The notes under the pieces were generated by a model. It saw only the letters and a list, made by a program, of their open reading frames with translations. It did not search any database and had not been told where the DNA came from. A stretch of DNA of 15,861 nt. It comes from MFAQ01 sp964429015 (lineage in GTDB: Bacteria > Patescibacteriota > Microgenomatia > UBA1400 > MFAQ01). Shown in pieces: positions 5,765-10,753 of this stretch. A program made the position numbers and the translations under genes. Every line of letters starts with the position of its first letter. The first letter of the stretch is position 1. Location of the stretch: assembly GCA_964429015.1 (NCBI GenBank), contig CAYSAM010000018.1, positions 1-15,861 of the forward strand, written 5' to 3'.

Positions 5765-6622
5765 ATGAATTATCTTACCGAAGCAGAGTGTATAACCATA
5801 GCAACTGAAACACTTCATTCAAAGCTATTAAGTAAAGGAAAAACAAATTCTGGTGTTAGTAGCTTTGTTCTAGAGCTAATGGATGAAAAAGAACAGGGTT
5901 ATTTTTTTAAGCAGGGCAACACAAACTATTTACTTCAAAAAAAACTAGAAAAAACTTTAACCAATCAAGGTTTAATTCAGCCAAATATATTGTTAGCAAC
6001 TGAAAAATACATGCTAATTAAGGGGGTAAATGGTAAAAATATGGACAAAGTTACAAGTAGAGAATCCAAGCTCAAAGTTGCCGAAAATCTTGGTGAATAT
6101 TTAGCCATTCTTCACAAGAACAATACAAGTGGTTGGGGAGAACTTATTGATACCAATAAAGGAAAATATAAAACGTACTCCGATTTTTACACCTACTTAT
6201 TTCCCTGTATTGAGCCAGGACTAAGTGAATGTATTAAAACCGTACTCAAAAACACAAATACGAGCTGCTTAAACCATGGCGATGTTTGTTATACCCACGT
6301 CTTCACAAACGATAATGAATCCTTCTGGGGACTAATAGATTTTGATGATGTCTTAGCTGCCCCACACCTATATGATTTGGCCGAATTTCATAGTGGTATT
6401 GAAGGCGACACAGAACTCTGGGAAAGAACCTTGTCAGGATATTGTAGGTCAGGTATTTTTATAGATAGTAATAGTCTGGAGTTTTTGGTAAATGAATATT
6501 TAATCAACTTAGATTCCTGGGTTTGGTACAAAAATCAAAACAATCAAAAATATAATGTTGATATGCAAAAAAACTTTTCTAACCTTAACTCAATTGCCCA
6601 AAAAATTAAAAAGTTTTGCTAA
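5765..6622 (+). CDS. Aminoglycoside phosphotransferase / choline kinase-like protein (285 aa)
   Basis: The protein shows the C-terminal lobe of the APH fold. The Brenner-like loop is LNHGDVCYTHVF (169-180) with catalytic D173. The metal-binding loop is LIDFDDVLAAPHLYDLAEF (190-208), whose D192 stands at the DFG-type position. The N-terminal lobe has YFFKQGNTNYLLQKKLEKTL, with a plausible ATP-binding lysine. Where HGDxxxxN normally has Asn, a metal ligand, this protein has His178, so catalysis may be altered. Substrate is unknown: sugar, fructosamine, choline-like and antibiotic kinases share this fold. It starts 2 nt after the DUF4256 stop codon with no Shine-Dalgarno, which suggests translational coupling. 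Antibiotic resistance should not be assumed. Confidence 0.75.
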   Translation: MNYLTEAECITIATETLHSKLLSKGKTNSGVSSFVLELMDEKEQGYFFKQGNTNYLLQKKLEKTLTNQGLIQPNILLATEKYMLIKGVNGKNMDKVTSRESKLKVAENLGEYLAILHKNNTSGWGELIDTNKGKYKTYSDFYTYLFPCIEPGLSECIKTVLKNTNTSCLNHGDVCYTHVFTNDNESFWGLIDFDDVLAAPHLYDLAEFHSGIEGDTELWERTLSGYCRSGIFIDSNSLEFLVNEYLINLDSWVWYKNQNNQKYNVDMQKNFSNLNSIAQKIKKFC

Positions 6623-6626
6623 AAAA

Positions 6627-6950
6627 CTATCTCCTCTTACTTTTACTTGCCGGCAAAGACTTTGATATAGACACTAAAGTTTCTGGCAAATCGTAAATAC
6701 TCTCCAACTGATCCTCAGTAATTACATAGTGTAACTTTGCACCGGGATATGGATGGTCTTTTTCACACTCTTTCTCCAAAACACTGCTTGCGGGTAATAT
6801 TTTTACATACAAAGTATTATCACAAATTAAACCTACTACCTTGCCTTTTGCATACAATGCATACTCCCCAAACATGGCCGTGCAGAAAAATACAGAACGA
6901 TCTCGCAACTTATCCAAAACAAAATCAACAAAATCTCTAGAAGTACTCAT
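6627..6950 (-). CDS. TfoX N-terminal domain protein (107 aa)
   Basis: This is a stand-alone TfoX_N domain, recognised by the run SRDFVDFVLDKL, the MFGEYALYAKGKVVGLICDN core (the usual 'MFGgyglY.dG...gli.dd' block), LYVKI, and the YPGAKLHYVITEDQLES segment. Such short proteins are widespread in bacteria; despite the name they are not shown to regulate competence. The ATG at 6950 is preferred over an upstream in-frame TTG (6968), because a TAAAAT -10 box (6956-6961, minus strand) lies only 5 nt before it. A leaderless message starting at this ATG is likely. The C-terminus ends in a Lys/Arg/Ser tail (KSLPASKSKRR). It converges on the kinase gene with a 4-nt gap. Confidence 0.85.
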   Translation of the reverse strand: MSTSRDFVDFVLDKLRDRSVFFCTAMFGEYALYAKGKVVGLICDNTLYVKILPASSVLEKECEKDHPYPGAKLHYVITEDQLESIYDLPETLVSISKSLPASKSKRR

Positions 6951-6955
6951 AACTA

Positions 6956-6961
6956 ATTTTA
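6956..6961 (-). promoter_or_regulatory. -10 box deciding the TfoX_N start
   Basis: TAAAAT on the minus strand lies 5 nt before the ATG at 6950 and inside any longer reading frame, which argues for the shorter protein and a leaderless start. Confidence 0.45.
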
Positions 6962-7072
6962 CAATCAAAACAGTAAGATGGGTTGAGCCTCTTGCTCAAA
7001 AAATGTTCATTGAAGTGGAGAGAGAACTTAAGCGTCTTCTCAACCAAGATAAGTAATACTTGACATATAAAG

Positions 7073-7113
7073 TAGATCAGATTATTGGATTCTTGATAAT
7101 AAATTCTTAGAAT
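7073..7113. repeat. Third, most diverged tRNA-His-flank repeat (R3)
   Basis: ATCAGATTATTGG (7076-7088) matches the sequence abutting the tRNA-His 3' end (9955-9967) exactly, 13 bp. The remainder aligns with R2 (7933-7968) at about 70 percent without gaps and ends in the shared TCTTAGAA. It ends directly at the stop codon of the GDPD-like gene. All three copies have the same orientation. Confidence 0.6.
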
Positions 7114-7809
7114 TTACCGTAAGTGATCCGATGCTAACTCAATATCATTTACCAAAATTGCATCCACCTTTAAGTTAACCATCCAATCTAATTTGGACTT
7201 ATCGACTTCACCGGTGGTCCTTGGTAGTATTTTTGTTGCTTTGTGCCCAGGAGTAACCCAAACTTCTAAATTAGCTTCTTGTATAGAATCAACTCTCTTT
7301 TTATCCAAATCTTTTTCCCACAACCTAAAGAAATTTCCACCTTTTAGAGCAAAAGAAACAAAGTCATCTGGATCCGAGAATAAAGCTAAGACTCTAACAT
7401 TGTTGCTCATAGAGCGAACTAAGTCATAGTCTTCTAGATTACGTATGCCAACAATAACTCTGTCTAGATTAATCTCACTCTCAAACAATGCCTTAAATGA
7501 CGATTTACTTGGTTGTTTAAAATCCATCAAAAAATTACCTGATGGTATTTTAGACAAAACCTCACTTAACAGCGGAAAAAACTCGCCAGCACCAACCTGC
7601 TCTCTCAAAGTTTGTTCATCATAAGTTCCCGAGTCGGAACTTATGCCACTAGGATGGAAACAGATTAACTTCCCAGTTTTTGGATGAAGCACTATATCCA
7701 CTTCAATCGCATAAGGTGTAAATTTGACTGCCTCAGAAAAACTTTGGATGGTGTTCTCAGGATATTTTGCTGAAAATCCACCATGGGCAATTAACTTTAT
7801 ATCCTTCAT
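7114..7809 (-). CDS. Glycerophosphodiester phosphodiesterase-like protein (231 aa)
   Basis: GDPD enzymes cleave glycerophosphodiesters to glycerol-3-phosphate and an alcohol. The start IAHGGFSAKYPENT (7-20) is the family's opening block, with H9 and the E18-N19-T20 motif. IEVDIV (35-40) supplies metal ligands E36 and D38, and CFHP (50-53) holds the second catalytic His, H52. Two positions differ from the classical form: Gly10 replaces the Arg of 'HRG', and Pro53 replaces the Asp after the second His. The substrate may therefore not be a standard phospholipid headgroup diester. No signal peptide is seen, so it is cytoplasmic. Its ATG overlaps the stop codon of a 15-codon mini-ORF (7806-7853) as ATGA. 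The gene is bounded on both sides by tRNA-His-flank repeats (R2 and R3), as a one-gene cassette would be. Confidence 0.8.
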   Translation of the reverse strand: MKDIKLIAHGGFSAKYPENTIQSFSEAVKFTPYAIEVDIVLHPKTGKLICFHPSGISSDSGTYDEQTLREQVGAGEFFPLLSEVLSKIPSGNFLMDFKQPSKSSFKALFESEINLDRVIVGIRNLEDYDLVRSMSNNVRVLALFSDPDDFVSFALKGGNFFRLWEKDLDKKRVDSIQEANLEVWVTPGHKATKILPRTTGEVDKSKLDWMVNLKVDAILVNDIELASDHLR

Positions 7810-7853
7810 CTTTTTTCAACTGTTTTTCTCGGGTCAAAAATTTGGATTTTCAT
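7806..7853 (-). CDS. 15-codon leader ORF coupled to the GDPD-like gene
   Basis: The peptide reads MKIQIFDPRKTVEKR. Its ATG (7853) lies 8 nt behind a perfect TATAAT (7867-7862, minus strand), so it would be the first codon or nearly so of the transcript. Its TGA overlaps the ATG of the GDPD-like gene (ATGA). This layout fits a leaderless mini-ORF that brings ribosomes to a gene without its own Shine-Dalgarno. The peptide itself may have no role. The evidence is positional only. Confidence 0.45.
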   Translation of the reverse strand: MKIQIFDPRKTVEKR

Positions 7854-7861
7854 ATTCTTTG

Positions 7862-7867
7862 ATTATA
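7862..7867 (-). promoter_or_regulatory. Perfect -10 box before the leader ORF/GDPD gene
   Basis: TATAAT on the minus strand. Weak -35 candidates are TGTTGC at a 17-nt spacing or TTGCGA at 15 nt. The predicted start is near 7855, next to the mini-ORF ATG at 7853. Confidence 0.55.
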
Positions 7868-7916
7868 CCCTCAGCAAATATTTCGCAACAATCTCTTGGT
7901 GTCTAAAAATATAATG

Positions 7917-7968
7917 ATATACCAATCTATATCAAGTTATTGGGTACTTGACGATGAGATCTTAGAAC
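7917..7968. repeat. Second tRNA-His-end repeat (R2), att-like
   Basis: Bases 7917-7945 match 9941-9969, the flank plus first bases of the tRNA-His 3' end, at 26 of 29 positions. Read on the minus strand, the adjoining part resembles the T-loop-to-acceptor strand of tRNA-His. GTTC, AA, ATCTC, TCG, TC and ACCCAATAA occur in order with small insertions. It lies 18 nt behind the hydrolase stop and upstream of the GDPD promoter, so it separates two gene blocks. Confidence 0.75.
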
Positions 7969-7986
7969 CAATTTGTGCACAAGTCA

Positions 7987-8646
7987 CTAGTCTGTTAGAA
8001 ATCTTTTTACCTCACCAGCCACTTGGTTGCATAAGTCCAGTGACTGACGAAAGTCATGGCCCATATTTTCAATCTTTACCACTTTAAAAATTTTGGCATT
8101 ATCAGCAACTTTTTGAATTTCATCAAACGTGGGATCGTCGGACCCAAACAAGAACATGATTGGTATCGTCAAATCAAGCAACGCATCAGTTACTGAATAC
8201 TGCTTTCTATCATCAAGATGAGATAGAGGAACACAAAACTCTCTAAACGCAGACGGATCATCTGGTAAATCTTTCTTAGAACATCTAATGCCACTTTCAC
8301 CCCACTTTTCTCTAGACTTATCTAGCACTACCGTGGGAGATAGGCACATAACTTTTGTAACTCTGGCGTCGTCAGCACCAACAAGGATAGCCGCCGCCGC
8401 TCCCAAGCTATGACCAATCAACACAACTTTTTCTAGCTCGTCCTTTTTATAGGAATCAATAATTTCCTTAATTTGCTTTATGTAATTAGTTAGAGTGTAT
8501 CTCTCAGTGTTCCCCGTAGCCCAAAGGAGACAAGGGTCAACTCTTTTGACTTCATAACCCATACCTGAAAGCTCTTCATCAATTACCACCAAATGGCGAT
8601 AACTCGGTGACTCCAAATACCCTGGAAGCAACAAAGCTAATTTCAT
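7987..8646 (-). CDS. Small alpha/beta hydrolase (219 aa)
   Basis: This is a serine hydrolase-like alpha/beta fold protein without signal peptide. The nucleophile elbow is GHSLGAAAAI, the acid lies in FLFGSDDPTFDE, and the catalytic His in ENMGHDF; all triad elements are therefore in place. The N-terminal MKLALLLPGYLESPSYRHL fits strand and oxyanion-loop sequences of the family. Residues between the elbow and the acid form a cap with several Cys (CLSP, IRCSK, FCVP). The ATG at 8646 is chosen over an upstream TTG because it begins 1 nt after the stop codon of the SHMT-like gene, the classic spacing for translational coupling. Substrate is unknown: esterase, thioesterase or C-N hydrolase are all possible. 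Tight coupling suggests it acts with the SHMT-like enzyme. Confidence 0.8.
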   Translation of the reverse strand: MKLALLLPGYLESPSYRHLVVIDEELSGMGYEVKRVDPCLLWATGNTERYTLTNYIKQIKEIIDSYKKDELEKVVLIGHSLGAAAAILVGADDARVTKVMCLSPTVVLDKSREKWGESGIRCSKKDLPDDPSAFREFCVPLSHLDDRKQYSVTDALLDLTIPIMFLFGSDDPTFDEIQKVADNAKIFKVVKIENMGHDFRQSLDLCNQVAGEVKRFLTD

Positions 8647-8647
8647 G

Positions 8648-9877
8648 CTAATTATCAAAAGAATAGTGAACCTGGCGATATTTGCTGATCAACTCGGCAA
8701 CTTCACTCTTAACATCTTGTCCCTTAAGAGCTTGATCTAAAATTTTTGCAATTCTATCCATCTCGGCCACTTTCATACCAAGTTTTGTCGGTTCTGCGGT
8801 GCCCAGACGAATATACCAACCCTGATCAGTGAGTTCAGTGCCCTCAAGATGAGTGGAGATGTTGTTGTCTAGCAGTCTTTTGTATAAGTCCAGTCGGTCA
8901 CCCAACTTGTCAACGAATAGGTGAACCTGGTGATTATGAGAATACTCTCCAGTATTTGATTTTCGAACCTCGTATCCCAAACTGACCAAAGATTTTGCAA
9001 GAGCATTGGAGTTGGCGACGATTTGTTTTGAATATTCTTCTCCAAACTGCTCCATTTCCAAAATAGTTACCGATAAAGCGAGTAGGTGATCTAGGTGAGG
9101 TGAGGAATACAAACAGGCATTTATTATTGCGTTGGCAGAATCAGCTAGGTCCTTATCTCTAAATGCGATTAGACCTTTGTGTGGCCCTGGTAGTGTTTTG
9201 TGGGTGTTGCCACAGATTATATTTGCGCCCTCCTCAAGAGGGGACTGGAATTGGCCTCCCATAATTAATCCAAGTGTGTGACTGGCGTCGTAAATAATGA
9301 TTACTTCGTTTCCAACAGCCTCTCTGAGTTCTCTGGTGTTGTGTGGGTTGAGATAATAAGAGACATCCAGGTAAATCACTTTTACGTTATTGTCTCTGAC
9401 ACTTTTGGCAATTTTTGCAGTATCAAAACGAAGATTGGCATAATCAAAATCAACAAAAAAATGCTTTCTTCCAACCACTTCAATGATCCCTTTGGTGGCA
9501 AAGTGTCCACCCGATTCTTCGGGAACCGTCATCACTCCATCTCCAACCTGAGATACAGCGAGAATCGCAGACATCATGGCGTGAACACCAGACAAGACAT
9601 TTAGGTTCACAGATTTTGCGTGAAGCATTTTCTTGGCCGCTTCTTCTGCTTTATCTATCAGATCGGCACAGCCAGGTAGACCCAAACCAACCAGATGACC
9701 AAAATCAACAATACTCTTTTCATCACCAGAACCAAAATAATACCTCTCACTCAATTTTGAACCCAAAAAAGATCTTGCCGTGTTTGACATCTGGTTTTCG
9801 TTGGCAGTCAGGTGCAACAAGTTATTGTTTCTCTCAATATCAACACCAACACCTTCAAGAATTTTTTGATTATCCAT
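8648..9877 (-). CDS. PLP-dependent SHMT-like enzyme (409 aa)
   Basis: This is a fold-type I PLP enzyme of the serine hydroxymethyltransferase clan. LTANENQMS (23-31) matches the SHMT 'l.aSEN..s' opening, and ERYYFGSGD the 'kYaeGyPg' block. VIIIYDASHTLGL (192-204) carries the PLP-pyridine Asp197 and His200. CGNTHKTLPGPHKGLI (222-236) has the Schiff-base Lys227. WYIRLGTAEPT (354-364) provides the substrate carboxylate Arg. Compared with housekeeping GlyA several conserved blocks are diverged, and an 'A-N-E-N' replaces 'A-S-E-N'. It may therefore be a transaldolase- or aldolase-like relative using another amino acid or aldehyde. A perfect TATAAT (9890-9885) lies 7 nt before the ATG, indicating a leaderless message. 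It forms an operon with the hydrolase, and the pair is bracketed by tRNA-His-end repeats. Confidence 0.8.
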   Translation of the reverse strand: MDNQKILEGVGVDIERNNNLLHLTANENQMSNTARSFLGSKLSERYYFGSGDEKSIVDFGHLVGLGLPGCADLIDKAEEAAKKMLHAKSVNLNVLSGVHAMMSAILAVSQVGDGVMTVPEESGGHFATKGIIEVVGRKHFFVDFDYANLRFDTAKIAKSVRDNNVKVIYLDVSYYLNPHNTRELREAVGNEVIIIYDASHTLGLIMGGQFQSPLEEGANIICGNTHKTLPGPHKGLIAFRDKDLADSANAIINACLYSSPHLDHLLALSVTILEMEQFGEEYSKQIVANSNALAKSLVSLGYEVRKSNTGEYSHNHQVHLFVDKLGDRLDLYKRLLDNNISTHLEGTELTDQGWYIRLGTAEPTKLGMKVAEMDRIAKILDQALKGQDVKSEVAELISKYRQVHYSFDN

Positions 9878-9884
9878 GTTTTGA

Positions 9885-9890
9885 ATTATA
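9885..9890 (-). promoter_or_regulatory. Perfect -10 box for the SHMT-like/hydrolase operon
   Basis: TATAAT on the minus strand, 7 nt before the ATG at 9877. The -35 region is weak (TTGATG at a 20-nt spacing). Transcription should begin at or next to the A of the start codon. Confidence 0.55.
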
Positions 9891-9940
9891 GATTATCTTT
9901 ATTGCCAAAGCATCAAGTCATCCATATTAAATGTATACGG

Positions 9941-9987
9941 ATATATCAATCTATATCAGATTATTGGGTGACCGAGGAGATTTGAAC
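9941..9987. repeat. First tRNA-His-end repeat (R1), including the tRNA 3' end
   Basis: This comprises the last ~20 nt of tRNA-His (T-loop to acceptor) plus 26 nt of downstream flank, taken as the reference copy for R2 (7917-7968) and R3 (7073-7113). The shared flank on the minus strand is CCAATAA followed by TGATATAGATTG. Confidence 0.75.
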
Positions 9988-10042
9988 TCCCGATCTCCTC
10001 CTCCACAGGGAGGCGCTTTGAACCAACTAAGCTACGATCACC
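9967..10042 (-). tRNA. tRNA-His (anticodon GUG)
   Basis: On the minus strand the first G (10042) is the extra G-1 that marks tRNA-His. It pairs with discriminator C73 (9967). The acceptor GUGAUCG pairs with CGGUCAC. The anticodon stem is CCUCC/GGAGG, and loop CUGUGGA gives anticodon GUG. The T-arm is GGGAG-UUCAAAU-CUCCU. CCA is not fully encoded (C, A, A follow). The 3' end and flank are repeated at 7917 and 7073. Confidence 0.95.
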
Positions 10043-10051
10043 ATTAGTACT

Positions 10052-10057
10052 ATTTTA
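10052..10057 (-). promoter_or_regulatory. -10 box of tRNA-His
   Basis: TAAAAT on the minus strand, 9 nt before the tRNA 5' end, with TTTAGA 17 nt upstream as a weak -35 box. It is divergent from the tRNA-Pro promoter in a 61-bp gap. Confidence 0.4.
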
Positions 10058-10088
10058 CTACAAAACACGCTCAATCTAAATTTAATGA

Positions 10089-10094
10089 TAAAAT
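10089..10094 (+). promoter_or_regulatory. Extended -10 box of tRNA-Pro
   Basis: TGATAAAAT (10086-10094) contains TG one base before the -10 hexamer, the extended -10 pattern. It lies 9 nt before the tRNA 5' end. No good -35 is seen. Confidence 0.45.
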
Positions 10095-10103
10095 CATATT
10101 TAC

Positions 10104-10177
10104 CGGGGTGTAGCTCAGATGGCTAGAGCGCTGCGTTTGGGACGCAGAGGCCGGAGGTTCGAGTCCTCTCACCCCGA
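10104..10177 (+). tRNA. tRNA-Pro (anticodon UGG)
   Basis: Acceptor CGGGGUG (10104-10110) pairs with CACCCCG (10170-10176), and the discriminator is A 10177. The D-arm is AGCUCAGAUGGCUAGAGC. Anticodon stem CUGCG/CGCAG with loop UUUGGGA gives UGG. The T-arm is GGAGG-UUCGAGU-CCUCU. No CCA is encoded. An HNH nuclease gene starts 41 nt behind it. Confidence 0.96.
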
Positions 10178-10200
10178 CTCTTATTGAGAGTTCGTGTTTT
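10177..10200 (+). terminator. Weak terminator behind tRNA-Pro
   Basis: ACTCT (10177-10181) pairs with AGAGT (10187-10191) across a 5-nt loop. The following TCGTGTTTT is a broken U tract. The stem begins at the tRNA discriminator base. Confidence 0.4.
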
Positions 10201-10218
10201 ATTTGGTACTATTAAATA

Positions 10219-10722
10219 GTGCCAATTTCATCATGTCTGGTTTGTCTAAAAAAGTTTAATGTAAAGCTAAATCACCAAAAACGTGGATGGGGAAAATACT
10301 GCTCAATACAGTGCAGAAACAGGTCACAAATGAGAGGATTATATGTAATTTGTGGAAACTGTGGGAAAAGTACATACAAATCACCAAAAAGTCTTCTACA
10401 TTCCAAAAGTAAAAACTATTTTTGTGACAAAAAATGTCAGGCTAGTTGGAGAAATAAACAATATCTTGGGGAAAAAAGTAAGAACTGGATAAATGGAATT
10501 AGGACATACAGAAATATACTTAGAAGATCAAACGCACCAGAAGTTTGTTGTTTGTGTGGCAATAGCTTAAAGATCCTTCTGGTTGCACACCACATAGACA
10601 AAAACAGAGAGAACAATGACGTTACAAATCTCGTTTGGCTATGTCACAATTGCCATTACCTTGTTCATAACGACAGAGATAGTTCTGAAAAATTATTGAA
10701 GAAACTAAAAGAAACAAACTGA
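10219..10722 (+). CDS. HNH endonuclease with two N-terminal zinc-knuckle motifs (167 aa)
   Basis: The first half holds two Cys4 modules: C6/C9 with C28/C32 (CLVC...YCSIQC), and C45/C48 with C69/C73 (CGNC...FCDKKC), the latter after a 'K-S-P-K-S' stretch. These are likely DNA-recognition zinc fingers. The C-terminal half is an HNH/McrA-type nuclease, with CCLCG (110-114), AHHIDKNRENND (123-134), N137 and LCHNCHYLVH (141-150). These supply the zinc cysteines and the catalytic His-Asn-His set. The only in-frame start is GTG at 10219, since a stop lies two codons upstream. The architecture resembles group I intron or phage homing endonucleases. The gene sits directly behind tRNA-Pro. It may be a free-standing homing nuclease; no companion methyltransferase is present, so it is not a restriction pair. 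Confidence 0.85.
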   Translation: MPISSCLVCLKKFNVKLNHQKRGWGKYCSIQCRNRSQMRGLYVICGNCGKSTYKSPKSLLHSKSKNYFCDKKCQASWRNKQYLGEKSKNWINGIRTYRNILRRSNAPEVCCLCGNSLKILLVAHHIDKNRENNDVTNLVWLCHNCHYLVHNDRDSSEKLLKKLKETN

Positions 10723-10753
10723 CATAAACCGACTTGCGTGTTAGTCTTTATAT

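Noticed and set aside
5765..6622. Antibiotic-resistance kinase
   Set aside because: The fold is shared by many metabolic kinases, the metal-binding Asn is replaced, and nothing nearby suggests resistance.
6841..7056. Plus-strand ORF of 71 aa with a plausible-looking C-terminus (EVERELKRLLNQDK)
   Set aside because: Its first half is antisense to the TfoX_N gene. The tail alone, over 6969-7056, is too short to call a gene or a remnant with confidence.
9278..9891. Plus-strand ORFs of 108 and 91 aa
   Set aside because: Both lie wholly inside the SHMT-like gene on the other strand and show no family features.
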